In this document: piece after piece, positions 7,298-16,249 of the stretch
How the letters are laid out: every line of letters begins with the position of its first letter
How positions within the stretch are numbered: the stretch's first letter is position 1
NCBI GenBank assembly: GCA_031292145.1
Contig: JARLHR010000204.1
Coordinates: 1-64,000 of the forward strand
Direction: 5' to 3'
From: Clostridium sp.
Lineage (GTDB): Bacteria > Bacillota > Clostridia > Clostridiales > Clostridiaceae
DNA: 64,000 nucleotides
Made by a program: the position numbers and the translations under genes
Notes under the pieces: generated by a model
What the model saw: only the letters and a program-made list of their open reading frames with translations
Databases searched by the model: none
What the model was told of the DNA's origin: nothing

Positions 7298-8688
7298 ATC
7301 AAAACCTCTATTATCTCTTCTTTCTCTCCCCCATTTCTAAATAAATGAGTAGCACAAGATACACAAGGATCAAAGGATCTTACTATACGTCCAATTTCTA
7401 TAGGTTCTTTAATATTATTTATAGTTGATCCAATTAATGATTTCTCTGCAGTTCCTGGGTTATTCTGATCATCTTTAGGTGAAAGATTCCATACACTAGG
7501 GGTTATAATATTGTAATGTTTAATAACTTTATTTTCTATTTCAATCCAATGTCCAAGGGCACCTCTTGTGGTATCAACAAGTCCTTCTCCATATGCCTTT
7601 TCTGGAATATCATAAACCTTTTGATTATTTTCTTTTAACTCTATTCTTTTAGATAAATTATCCATTATGTTTAATATTTTTTCTGTTTCCAATACCCTTG
7701 CAATAGTTCTATCCATGCAGGAGTTACCATTTGTATATTCTCCGCTGACAATCATTCTTGCTAGAGGGCCAACTTCCATAGGCAAATTTGAATAACGAGG
7801 AGCCTTTATAAAAGTATAAGCGTCGGATTTTGATAAATCCACATCTTCTGAAGAATTGTCTTTTTTATACCAGGCATAATGAATCTGCTCTGTTATTTTG
7901 TTAGGATCTAGAGACTGTTTTACTCCATTCTGCATTATTCCAGCCTTAACATAAGTAATATCAGGCTCATCATATTTATCAAAAACTCCATAACTCATAA
8001 AATTAGGATAAGATTGTCCCTTCTTAAAGTAATCATCATAATATTTAGCAACTACAAATGCATCTTCTTTCATTATAATTGTTACAAATGCCTTGATGCT
8101 TTTTATTATACTTTTTACTTTTTCCAATTTATATGCATCTATACTCACTGTAACTCCCCCAACAAAAATCCCATGATTGTGAGGCGCTTTGCCACCTAAA
8201 AGTGCTAGCCCTTCATGGGCAAGCCTGCTAAGTTCAATACTTTTAATATAATGCTCTTCTATATCCTTATTTATTTTTTCTGGAAGCCTATAATCACTGT
8301 ATTGACTTTCTTCAATTAATCTTATACTATTTATTTTTGCATAACTTGGCATAGATAATAAATAAAAATGCCTTAAATGATTTTGTATAAATTCAAAACC
8401 ATGAATAATATCCCTAATATAATTATCATTTAAGCTAGGTGTAATCTTTAATGCATCCTCTAAAGCTAAAGTTGATGCTGCAGCATGAGCTGTTGAACAT
8501 ATGCCACAAATTCTTTCTGTAAAATATATAGCATCTAAAGGTGATCTTCCTAGCAACATTTTTTCAAAACCTCTAAAAAGCAGTCCACTAGAATTTGCAT
8601 TTATAATTGTATTTTTATCAACTTCTGCCTTTATTTCTAAAAAGCCGCTAATCCTTGTAATTGGATCAATAGTAAATGTCTTTGCCAT
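7294..8688 (-). CDS. NiFe hydrogenase large subunit
   Basis: 464-residue catalytic subunit that splits or forms H2 at a NiFe(CN)2CO centre. Both nickel-binding motifs are intact: RICGICSTAH at residues 59-68 and DPCVSCATH at 440-448, followed by a 16-residue cleavable tail. The start at 8688 is set by AGGAGGGG two bases upstream; an in-frame start further up would run into the small-subunit gene. It is 8 bases downstream of the small-subunit stop. Sequence type resembles clostridial uptake-like group 1 enzymes; the direction of catalysis cannot be read from sequence. Confidence 0.93.
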   Translation of the reverse strand: MAKTFTIDPITRISGFLEIKAEVDKNTIINANSSGLLFRGFEKMLLGRSPLDAIYFTERICGICSTAHAAASTLALEDALKITPSLNDNYIRDIIHGFEFIQNHLRHFYLLSMPSYAKINSIRLIEESQYSDYRLPEKINKDIEEHYIKSIELSRLAHEGLALLGGKAPHNHGIFVGGVTVSIDAYKLEKVKSIIKSIKAFVTIIMKEDAFVVAKYYDDYFKKGQSYPNFMSYGVFDKYDEPDITYVKAGIMQNGVKQSLDPNKITEQIHYAWYKKDNSSEDVDLSKSDAYTFIKAPRYSNLPMEVGPLARMIVSGEYTNGNSCMDRTIARVLETEKILNIMDNLSKRIELKENNQKVYDIPEKAYGEGLVDTTRGALGHWIEIENKVIKHYNIITPSVWNLSPKDDQNNPGTAEKSLIGSTINNIKEPIEIGRIVRSFDPCVSCATHLFRNGGEKEEIIEVLI

Positions 8689-8696
8689 AACCCCTC

Positions 8697-9653
8697 CTAA
8701 TACTTCACAAATGGTTCCATTCCATCTGGAAAATGCTCTTGTGCACATCCAATGCAGTTTGTGTTATCTCCAATAGGCCAATTCACATATCCATTCCACT
8801 TTCTCCTCGGACAATCTGTTTTAGTGACTGGTCCTCTGCAGCCCATGTAAAACATACACCCTTCATCTCCAAACTTTTTTGCAAAAATTCCTTTATCGAA
8901 AAAGCCTCTTCTTGTACAAGTGTCATGAATTGTGACTCCATAAAAAAGAAGCGGTCTTCCCTGCTCATCTAGCTTTGGCATTCCATTGTATATCAGATGA
9001 GCTAAAGTTCCAACTACCCAATCAGGATGGCACGGACAACCTGGTAATTTTATAACTTCACGATTTAAAACCTCCTGCACACTTTTACATTCTGAAGGAT
9101 TTGGCTTTGCAGCTGATATTCCTCCATAAGAAGCACAAGTTCCAACTGCCAACACATATTTCGCTTTTCCTCCAGCTAATTGTACAGCCTGAAGTGCCGT
9201 AATATTTTGTCCATTGTAATTAGCTACAATATTATACTTTCCATCATCTTTTGTAGAAACTGCTCCATCTATAAGTAATATAAATTCTGTATCCAAGGTT
9301 TCCATAAACTTTTCAAAAGCATACTGTCCCTCTGAACCCATAAGAGTATTATTATAAGTTAAATTCACCATATCAGTTAATATGTCATAAAGCCCAGGAT
9401 TTTCACTATTAAGCAGAGAAATTATATTCCCTGAGCATCCCGTTACTTCAAGCCAAATTGCATTTAATTTTTTAGTACCTTGATTCTTTGTTGTCTCAAT
9501 AGCTCCTTGCACAAGTCTCTTTGATGTATTGATTTTGCCTTCTTTAATTAAACATCCTTGCTTCCTTTTCAATTCCATCCTCCATATAGCATTAATCATT
9601 AAGTAATATCTTTTATTAATTTTAATTCTACAAAAGGACATGATATCACTCAC
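8697..9653 (-). CDS. NiFe hydrogenase small subunit
   Basis: About 318 residues; iron-sulfur electron-transfer subunit. The proximal cluster ligands are seen in EVTGCSGN, GTCASYGG and GCPCHPDW; distal and medial cluster ligands in HDTCTRRGFFDKG, GCMFYMGCRGPV, CPRRKWN and NCIGCAQEHFPDG. There is no twin-arginine signal peptide and no C-terminal anchor, so the enzyme should be cytoplasmic. The start is uncertain: GTG 9653, ATG 9641 and ATG 9578 are in frame and none has ideal spacing to a ribosome binding site. The conserved part begins near LNAIWLEVTG. Confidence 0.92.
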   Translation of the reverse strand: MSDIMSFCRIKINKRYYLMINAIWRMELKRKQGCLIKEGKINTSKRLVQGAIETTKNQGTKKLNAIWLEVTGCSGNIISLLNSENPGLYDILTDMVNLTYNNTLMGSEGQYAFEKFMETLDTEFILLIDGAVSTKDDGKYNIVANYNGQNITALQAVQLAGGKAKYVLAVGTCASYGGISAAKPNPSECKSVQEVLNREVIKLPGCPCHPDWVVGTLAHLIYNGMPKLDEQGRPLLFYGVTIHDTCTRRGFFDKGIFAKKFGDEGCMFYMGCRGPVTKTDCPRRKWNGYVNWPIGDNTNCIGCAQEHFPDGMEPFVKY

Positions 9654-9677
9654 ATCCTTTAATAGTTTTTATTTAAT

Positions 9678-10670
9678 TTAATCAATAATTAGTCTATCGC
9701 TTGTTTTTCCACATGTTTCATCATCATCATCTATACCTCTAGTTGTCCCTGTAGTCCCCGTAGTAGTTCCTGTTGTACCAGTAGTTCCAGTGGTTCCTGG
9801 TGTTCCACCAAATCCAAATCCTCCAGGGATTCCTGTTCCAAAGCCTGTTCCAGCTCCTCCTGTTGTTCCGGTTCCTGGTGGTGTTCCAAATCCTATTCCA
9901 CCAGGCATTCCAGTTCCTCCACCTGTTCCAAATAATCCACCAAATGTCCCTATTCCACCAGTTGTCCCTGTAGTTACTCCTTGAGTTCCCGTAGTTCCCA
10001 TTGTAGTTCCTGTGGTTCCTGTAGTTCCTGTAGTTCCTGTGGTTCCTATGGTTACTCCTTGAGTTCCTGTAGGTAATACTGTGGTTCCTGTTGTTGTCCC
10101 AGTAGTTGTAGGCTGCAATAAATTAAGTTTACCTGTATTTTCCCATTCTTGAACCTGATCAACAGCTTCCCTAGGAGTTTTTCCTAGTCCTACTAACACG
10201 CCCATTAAAGCAACTCTCTGATACATATTATTGCCAATATTGCTTCCAGCTGGAGATTTAGTTATTGCATAATTAATTATTGGAGTAATATACCTAACCC
10301 AATCATCAGGAGTAAAATTCGTTGTGCTTTTTGGAGCTCTACTCTCAAACCTAGTAAACCCATCATTCATATTAATTTCTTGCCTAAGTACTCCAACCCT
10401 AGGTGCATTATTAAGAATTTGAATCATTTCTTGACAAGAATTAAACTGATCTGTTAAATCTTCTCCTGCTGCAAAATTAAAAGGTGTTTCCCTGTACCAG
10501 TCTTCAAGATTACTTACATCATAAACTATACCTTCAACTGCCACATAGGCACGGCTTCCATTCCTCCCATTGTATTGTGCTAATTCATTTACTGTAAACT
10601 TTCTTTCTTGACGATTAAAATTATTTCCTGCAAGTTCATTAATAGTTTCAAAATCAAAATATAAAGACAT
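9678..10670 (-). CDS. Cytochrome b5-like heme/steroid-binding protein with Gly-Thr-rich tail
   Basis: 330 residues. Residues about 20-95 form a cytochrome b5-like domain (FTVNELAQYNGRNGSRAYVAVEGIVYDVSN, split at NGRNG) of the type that binds heme or hydrophobic ligands. Residues about 120-185 match a helical module also present in the next gene (ALMGVLVGLGKTPREAV). From about residue 190 to 315 the chain is low-complexity TTGTTGTT and GGFGFGG repeats, ending in a charged tail. There is no signal peptide. It lies directly upstream of the hydrogenase genes on the same strand, suggesting a role in hydrogenase electron transfer or assembly. Confidence 0.8.
   Translation of the reverse strand: MSLYFDFETINELAGNNFNRQERKFTVNELAQYNGRNGSRAYVAVEGIVYDVSNLEDWYRETPFNFAAGEDLTDQFNSCQEMIQILNNAPRVGVLRQEINMNDGFTRFESRAPKSTTNFTPDDWVRYITPIINYAITKSPAGSNIGNNMYQRVALMGVLVGLGKTPREAVDQVQEWENTGKLNLLQPTTTGTTTGTTVLPTGTQGVTIGTTGTTGTTGTTGTTMGTTGTQGVTTGTTGGIGTFGGLFGTGGGTGMPGGIGFGTPPGTGTTGGAGTGFGTGIPGGFGFGGTPGTTGTTGTTGTTTGTTGTTRGIDDDDETCGKTSDRLIID
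9740..10110. repeat. Low-complexity Thr/Gly codon repeat
   Basis: Tandem imperfect copies of a GTTCCTGTA/GTTCCAG-like unit on the plus strand encode the TTG and GGFG repeats of the minus-strand protein. The region is strikingly GC-richer than its surroundings and also leaves an open Pro-rich frame on the plus strand that is an artefact of the repeat. Confidence 0.75.
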
Positions 10671-10747
10671 AATTACCTCTCAAACATTTCTACTTATAAA
10701 ATGTATGATTCATCTAACAAAAAATTGCCTAATAATTTAACTTTTTA

Positions 10748-11311
10748 CTAATTCTTTCTCATACTAGCATCTAACAATTGAGCTATACCTGTATTTTCCC
10801 ATACATTAACTTGCTGAATAGCATCTTCTGGGCTCATCCCCTGCCCTACAAGCACACCAGCTAAAATATATTTTTGAAATAAATGCTCATCATCAATACC
10901 TTCATCAGCTTCTGCTAAAGCATTATCAATTAGTGGTGTAAGATAATTAATCCAATCATCAGGGCTAAAATCATAAGTATCTTCTTCAATTCTAGCCACA
11001 CCCGCCATAATATTTTTATTATCTTGTAATAAAATTCCAATTTTATTTAATTTAGTAAGAATTTTCAGCATTCCATGGCACGCCATAAACTCTTCAGTTA
11101 AATCTTTGCCAGCCATGAGATTAAAATGCTTACCTCCACTCCAAGTTATTTCTTTGCTCATATCATAAACAATACCGTTTACTGCAACATAAGCAGGTCT
11201 ACCATAGCTACCATCATACTGAGCCAATTCACTTAATGTAAATTGTTTTTGTTCTCTATAGTATTTTCCTATAAGTTCTTTAATAGTTTTAAATTCAAAA
11301 TATATAGACAT
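10748..11311 (-). CDS. Cytochrome b5-like heme/steroid-binding protein
   Basis: 187-residue paralogue of the neighbouring gene: the same b5-like domain (FTLSELAQYDGSYGRPAYV, then NGIVYDMSKE) and helical module (AGVLVGQGMSPEDAIQQVNV), but without the Gly-Thr tail. There is no signal peptide or membrane helix. It is probably the first gene of the hydrogenase operon, 77 bases ahead of the second b5-like gene. Heme binding is inferred from family membership; I do not see an obvious HPGG heme ligand, so a steroid-binding-type MAPR fold is equally possible. Confidence 0.8.
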   Translation of the reverse strand: MSIYFEFKTIKELIGKYYREQKQFTLSELAQYDGSYGRPAYVAVNGIVYDMSKEITWSGGKHFNLMAGKDLTEEFMACHGMLKILTKLNKIGILLQDNKNIMAGVARIEEDTYDFSPDDWINYLTPLIDNALAEADEGIDDEHLFQKYILAGVLVGQGMSPEDAIQQVNVWENTGIAQLLDASMRKN

Positions 11312-11425
11312 GAGCCTCCCTTATAATATATCTACATACTAAAATCTATGATTAGATTAATCCAAAAATGTATAGAATAAAAATCTGTAGATACCCAACA
11401 TGTATCCTAGACTTAATCGCAATCA

Positions 11426-11615
11426 ACCGAAATTAGCTACATGTGTGTTCCAAAGGACTATGAAAATTTTGCTGAAATGTTCTAAATAGGAGGTTGCACC
11501 CATTTCTACTTGCTCCAAATATTCATTTAGACAAGTAAAAATGGAACAACCTCCTATTAAGAACATTTAACAGCTTATTTTCAAATGCCTTCTTCACACA
11601 CATGTAGCTAATTTC
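11426..11615 (+). repeat. Family 1 hairpin element (copy A)
   Basis: Begins ACCGAAAT and ends ATTTC. Outer arm GAAATTAGCTACATGTGTGT pairs perfectly with its complement at the right end. Then comes the constant GGACTATGAAAATTTTGCTGA, a second paired arm (ATAGGAGGTTG / CAACCTCCTAT), and an inner stem (TACTTG / CAAGTA) around a loop. It fills most of the 11312-11718 gap. Confidence 0.8.
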
Positions 11616-11718
11616 TTTGTTTAGATATTCTTTTAAGTACAGTATATGTGTATATGCTCCAACCATATGTTCAACATAGAAAATGTTTATCTATAATCAA
11701 AAAACAGATTAGTATTCA

Positions 11719-12792
11719 TCATTTTAACTTTGTTAAGTCTATAGTAAATGGTTCACCTACTTGTTTATACTTTACTTCATACTTCTCACCTTCACCTACA
11801 TCACCTGGAATTTCTTCTGCATAAGGTGTTAAATTTAATTTTGCTGCCTTTTCATTAAGATTCCCATCAATATTTTCTATTTTAAATAATGCTTTTTCTT
11901 CATTACTATGCGAAGCATAAAATACCACTTTATTTCCTAAATCATCAGTTCCTTTTAAACACAAAGTGCCCATTTTATTCATATTAAAATTTGATATTGA
12001 CGCATAGATTTTTTGTCCCATTGAATTATCTGTATATTTTTCTAGAGTATATTCTGTACCATTTTCAAGTGTAACTTTCTTATTAATAACTATTTCCTTA
12101 GTATCTATTTTTAATTTATCTCCATTAGTTTTAAATTCAAAGCCCCAATCATCACTTTCTTTACTTCCTTTTACAGGAGAACATGAAAGTTTTATATCCA
12201 AGTCTCCGCTTAAATCAATATTTCCTAATTCATAAGTCATTACTGATTGAATTGTGTACTCATCGATATTCCTAGAACCGCCTCCGTTTCCAGTGTTTAA
12301 TCCTTTCCCATTTATTGAAATACCATTAAATCCATGCCAAACTTCATCAACTTCACTTTGTTTTTCATTATAAATTTCACTTAGCTTTTTATCATAAGTT
12401 ACATTATATGAAACAGTTAATTCATTCCCATCCAATATAACTTCATTCAATTGTACTGTTACTCCATTATTGGTTATAGCTTTATTAATTACAGTTTTAT
12501 AATCATCTAAATTCTTTTGTATCCCCATGAACTTACCAATTTCCTCTACTCCAGCTATTTGCAATGCTTTTGTTAATGCTTGTGCTCCAACATTTGTTCC
12601 AAATAGTGTTGCAATTAATACTAAAGCCACTCCTGCTGTTATAACATTCCTTTTATGAGTTTTCTTTTTTGAAATTGATTTTCTAAGCTTAGCTTTAATA
12701 TTCTTCTTTTCAATATCATTAAAATCTAATTTTTCATAAGCTTCTAAATTTATATTCGCATCATTTAACATGCTATATATATCATTTACCAT
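11719..12792 (-). CDS. DUF4179-type anti-sigma factor
   Basis: 357 residues. A cytoplasmic N-terminus of about 48 residues binds sigma, a single membrane helix follows (VITAGVALVLIATLFGTNVG, about 50-69), and the long extracellular part is of the DUF4179/DUF5643 type. The gene starts 4 bases after the ECF sigma gene stop, the usual sigma/anti-sigma arrangement. Signals and protease sites are unknown. Confidence 0.8.
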   Translation of the reverse strand: MVNDIYSMLNDANINLEAYEKLDFNDIEKKNIKAKLRKSISKKKTHKRNVITAGVALVLIATLFGTNVGAQALTKALQIAGVEEIGKFMGIQKNLDDYKTVINKAITNNGVTVQLNEVILDGNELTVSYNVTYDKKLSEIYNEKQSEVDEVWHGFNGISINGKGLNTGNGGGSRNIDEYTIQSVMTYELGNIDLSGDLDIKLSCSPVKGSKESDDWGFEFKTNGDKLKIDTKEIVINKKVTLENGTEYTLEKYTDNSMGQKIYASISNFNMNKMGTLCLKGTDDLGNKVVFYASHSNEEKALFKIENIDGNLNEKAAKLNLTPYAEEIPGDVGEGEKYEVKYKQVGEPFTIDLTKLK

Positions 12793-12796
12793 ATCA

Positions 12797-13351
12797 CTAA
12801 CCTCTACTTTCTGAAATTTTAAATATTTTTTGTATTTTTTTCTTTCCTCTGGCTAATCTATTGTAAATAACATCTCTCTTAAGGCCTGTCTCATTGCTAA
12901 CATCCTTAACTTCTTTTTCCTCCACATATAACTTGTAAAACAAGTCTCTATCCTGTTCTTTTAAACAGCTTAACATTTCACTGACTTCACCATCTAGCTC
13001 TTTTTTAATAATGTCTTCATGTGCATTATCTGGTACCATTATGTTTAAATCTTCAATATTTTCATATTCTAGCCCTTTTAAATATTTTCTTTTATAATCA
13101 ATAGATTTAAATTTAGATATTCCAGCTATCCAATTTTTAAATTCACTTTTGCTTTCATCAAACTTATCAATGTTATTCCAAATTCCAAGTAATATATCAT
13201 TGATACATTCATCCTGAACACTGCTTAAATTATAAAGATGCTTCTTTACAATAGATTTAATAATCCATCCATACGTATCAATAACATAATCTAAAGCTTT
13301 TTCATTTCTTTTTCTTAATTGCTGAATAAAATTATCTTCTTGAATTTTCAT
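12797..13351 (-). CDS. ECF RNA polymerase sigma factor
   Basis: 184 residues with region 2 (about 10-80, including SEFKNWIAGISKFKSIDYKR for -10 recognition) and region 4 (about 125-175, helix-turn-helix VKDVSNETGLKRDVIYNRLARG). It is probably held inactive by the membrane anti-sigma factor encoded 4 bases downstream. The 13352-13741 gap ahead shows AT-rich DNA only and probably holds its promoter and that of the divergent sugar-binding protein gene. Confidence 0.88.
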   Translation of the reverse strand: MKIQEDNFIQQLRKRNEKALDYVIDTYGWIIKSIVKKHLYNLSSVQDECINDILLGIWNNIDKFDESKSEFKNWIAGISKFKSIDYKRKYLKGLEYENIEDLNIMVPDNAHEDIIKKELDGEVSEMLSCLKEQDRDLFYKLYVEEKEVKDVSNETGLKRDVIYNRLARGKKKIQKIFKISESRG

Positions 13352-13741
13352 TTTGATCCTTCTCTCTATTTTCCTTCTTTCATAAGCAAGCTTGCATATT
13401 AATTTATTTTATCCTACACTTAATACTTCGTTTATTAAAATAGTCTTTCTATCAATAATTTATATAAAAATATATAAATTTGTATTATCAGTTCCAACTA
13501 ACTTTCAGTTTTTCATAAATACAACCACCATATAAAAACACTTTATCATAATTATGCATATATCCAGACTGACAAACTAGATATCTATTTGAGGAAATGA
13601 TTTATATAAAAAATACTTCTTCAAAATATAAACAATGTGGTAGATTAGTACCTAACTCTAGATATTGCGTTGAATAAATTATTTATTAAAACACAATCTA
13701 ATATTAATAATTATAATTAAGGCAACACTGGGAGGGTAATA

Positions 13742-14797
13742 ATGAAAATATTCAAAAAAATATTAGCACTTATCATGATTACAATTATAATGACTGTTAC
13801 CTCTATAAATAGTGCTAAAAATAGAGTATATGCAATTCCAAACGCTACTTCAAAACAACCAGTTAAAGTGGGAGTATTCATATCCTCCTTTACCGATCCA
13901 TACCTTTCATTAGTTAAGCAAAATTTAGAAGATATTCAAAAAGAAAATGAAAATAACGTTGAGTTCACTTTTTATAATGCAAATGGAAATCAAGCTACCC
14001 AAAATGAAAGTATTGATAAAGCACTTAAAAACGATTTTGACCTTTTCGTAGTAGTTTTAGTTGATGCAGCTGTAAAATCAGTAGAAGACATTTTTAATAA
14101 AATCAATGAGAAAAATATTCCATTAATCATATATTTAGATCCAACTACAGATTTAATAAATTTAGTCAAATCTTATAATAACACTATTATTATCGGTACA
14201 GATATTCAACAATCAGGTATTTTGGAAGGAAAGATTATTGTGAATGTATGGAATACTGATAAAAAAGATATAGATAAAAATAACGACAACATACTGCAGT
14301 ACATATTGTTACATGGTGAAACTTATAATCCAACAGCAATGGGAAGAACAAAATATTCTATTCAAGCAATTAATGATGCTGGTATAAAAACAGATCAGCT
14401 TTCGTTGGTATATTGTAATTGGGATCAGGAATGTGCGAGAATTAACACTGAATCACTATTATTAAAGTATGGTAATAAAATTGAAGCTATAATTTCAAAT
14501 AATGATGCTATGGCAATAGGTGCTATTGAAACACTTCAGAAATATGGTTATAACAAAGGCGATAAATCAAGTTATATTCCAGTTGTTGGAGTTGATGCAA
14601 TACCAGAAGCTAGAGAATTAATCAAAAAAGGATTTATGACAGGAACTGTTCTTCAAGACCCACATGCTGCAGCTGAAGCTATTTATACTGTGGGAATGAA
14701 TATGGTTTCTGGAAAATATCCTCTTGATAGTACAAATTATAAATTTGATTCTACAGGAATTGTAATCCACCTGCCTTACTATGAATATGTAAAATAG
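13742..14797 (+). CDS. Orphan galactose/methylgalactoside-binding protein (MglB-like)
   Basis: 351-residue paralogue of the protein encoded at 3846-4898, alike along the whole length (both have IISNNDAMAIGAI and GYNKGDKS-like stretches). A hydrophobic N-terminal segment (about 6-24) lacks a lipobox cysteine, so the protein is secreted or held by an uncleaved anchor. GGGAGGG lies 6 bases before the ATG. There are no transporter genes nearby. Confidence 0.85.
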   Translation: MKIFKKILALIMITIIMTVTSINSAKNRVYAIPNATSKQPVKVGVFISSFTDPYLSLVKQNLEDIQKENENNVEFTFYNANGNQATQNESIDKALKNDFDLFVVVLVDAAVKSVEDIFNKINEKNIPLIIYLDPTTDLINLVKSYNNTIIIGTDIQQSGILEGKIIVNVWNTDKKDIDKNNDNILQYILLHGETYNPTAMGRTKYSIQAINDAGIKTDQLSLVYCNWDQECARINTESLLLKYGNKIEAIISNNDAMAIGAIETLQKYGYNKGDKSSYIPVVGVDAIPEARELIKKGFMTGTVLQDPHAAAEAIYTVGMNMVSGKYPLDSTNYKFDSTGIVIHLPYYEYVK

Positions 14798-14841
14798 TGT
14801 GAAATTATATGGTTAATTTAGTTATATAATTATATTGAAAC

Positions 14842-14870
14842 TTGACTAGCTTTTACAATAATTATATAGT
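14842..14870 (+). promoter_or_regulatory. SigA-type promoter of the DAHP synthase gene
   Basis: TTGACT and TATAGT are separated by 17 bp, 100 bases ahead of the DAHP synthase ATG. I see no T-box or tryptophan-type attenuator in the leader. Confidence 0.6.
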
Positions 14871-14970
14871 TATATAAATACCTAAAATTAAAATTGTAAT
14901 ATTATTGAGGCATATAACCAATTTTAATTAATATTAGGATATCTATATATTATTTCAAGGGGGCATTATA

Positions 14971-15999
14971 ATGAGTTTTTTAACAGTAAGAAAAATACCA
15001 TCACCAGAGGAAATTAAGGAATTAACTCCTCTAGCAGATAGTCTAAAAAAGATTAAGGCAGAAAGAGATGCGGAGATTAGAGATATCTTTGCTGGAAATA
15101 GCAACAAATTTGTTGTTATCATAGGACCTTGCTCAGCAGATGATGAAAATTCAGTTTGCGACTATGTTAGCAGATTAGCAAAGGTAAATGAAAAGGTAAA
15201 AGATAAGCTTTTTATTGTACCTAGAATTTACACAAATAAACCTAGAACTACTGGTGAAGGATACAAAGGAATGTTCCATCAACCAGATCCTGAAAAATCA
15301 CCTAATATCCTTGAAGGATTAATTTCTATCAGAAAAATGTTCATTCGTGCAATAGAAGAATCAGGACTTACTCCTGCTGATGAAATGCTTTATCCTTCTA
15401 ATTACATGTATTGTGATGATTTATTAAGCTATGTAGCAGTTGGTGCAAGAAGTGTTGAAAATCAACAACATAGACTTACAGCTAGTGGAATTGATGTTCC
15501 TGTTGGTATGAAGAATCCAACAAGTGGAGACATATCAGTAATGTTTAATTCAATTCAAGCTGCTCATGCAAAACATAACTTCTTATATAGACATAATGAA
15601 GTAAATACAACTGGTAATCCATATGCACATGCTATTATGCGTGGTTCAGTTAATACGCATGGTAATAATATTCCTAACTATCATTATGAAGATTTAATGA
15701 GAGTTGCAGAAGCTTATGGTGAATTTGATTTCCCATATCCATCAATAATTGTGGATGCAAATCATGCTAATTCAATGAAAAAATTTGCTGAGCAACCTCG
15801 TATAGTAAAAGAAATACTTTATAGCAGAAATTATAATAATGACCTTAAAAAATTAGTTAAAGGTGTTATGATAGAAAGTTACATAGAAGAAGGTACTCAA
15901 AAAGTTGATGAACATATTTATGGTAAATCAATCACTGACCCTTGCCTAGGCTGGGAAGCTACTGAAGAACTACTTTATTATATAGCAGAACAAGTTTAA
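14971..15999 (+). CDS. aroF: 3-deoxy-7-phosphoheptulonate synthase (DAHP synthase)
   Basis: 342-residue type I-alpha DAHP synthase, the first enzyme of the shikimate pathway, which condenses phosphoenolpyruvate and erythrose 4-phosphate. Diagnostic stretches are IIGPCSADDENSV, PRTTGEGYKG, GARSVENQQHR, GMKNPTSGD and IVDANHANSMK. Length matches AroF/G/H enzymes. GGGGG precedes the ATG, a promoter lies upstream, and a terminator follows at once, so the gene is monocistronic. Which aromatic amino acid inhibits it cannot be told. Confidence 0.93.
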   Translation: MSFLTVRKIPSPEEIKELTPLADSLKKIKAERDAEIRDIFAGNSNKFVVIIGPCSADDENSVCDYVSRLAKVNEKVKDKLFIVPRIYTNKPRTTGEGYKGMFHQPDPEKSPNILEGLISIRKMFIRAIEESGLTPADEMLYPSNYMYCDDLLSYVAVGARSVENQQHRLTASGIDVPVGMKNPTSGDISVMFNSIQAAHAKHNFLYRHNEVNTTGNPYAHAIMRGSVNTHGNNIPNYHYEDLMRVAEAYGEFDFPYPSIIVDANHANSMKKFAEQPRIVKEILYSRNYNNDLKKLVKGVMIESYIEEGTQKVDEHIYGKSITDPCLGWEATEELLYYIAEQV

Positions 16000-16025
16000 A
16001 TCAGTTAGAAGTTAATAGTTATATA

Positions 16026-16050
16026 AGAAAAGCCTTCGGGCTTTTCTTTA
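16026..16050 (+). terminator. Terminator of the DAHP synthase gene
   Basis: AAGAAAAGCC-TTCG-GGCTTTTCTTT is a perfect stem with a stable tetraloop and T tail. Confidence 0.9.
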
Positions 16051-16148
16051 ATATCTTCTTAAACCACATTAATATATTTTTTTAATAAATATATTCTATA
16101 TTAAACTTATTATATAAACATATTTGTTACATTAAAGTGAATATCTTC

Positions 16149-16212
16149 ACTAGAAATAATAAATATTTTCATAGTCTTTCGTAATAAAAATATTTATTAT
16201 TTCGGTAAGTTA
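16149..16212 (-). repeat. Family 1 hairpin element (short copy G)
   Basis: ACTAGAAAT ... ATTTCGGTAAGTTA ends with arm AATAAATATTTT paired to its complement and only the constant CATAGTCTTTCG in between. It looks like an internally deleted copy. It lies just ahead of the PHP gene. Confidence 0.7.
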
Positions 16213-16249
16213 CAGCTATATATTTAATAACGGAGATGATAAATTACAA

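Noticed and set aside
8783-8968. 61-codon minus-strand frame inside the hydrogenase small-subunit region
   Set aside because: It overlaps a clearly conserved gene in another frame and has no start signal.
9790-9984. Pro-rich open frame on the plus strand
   Set aside because: Antisense image of the Gly-Thr repeat in the b5-like gene; codon repeats keep the frame open by chance.
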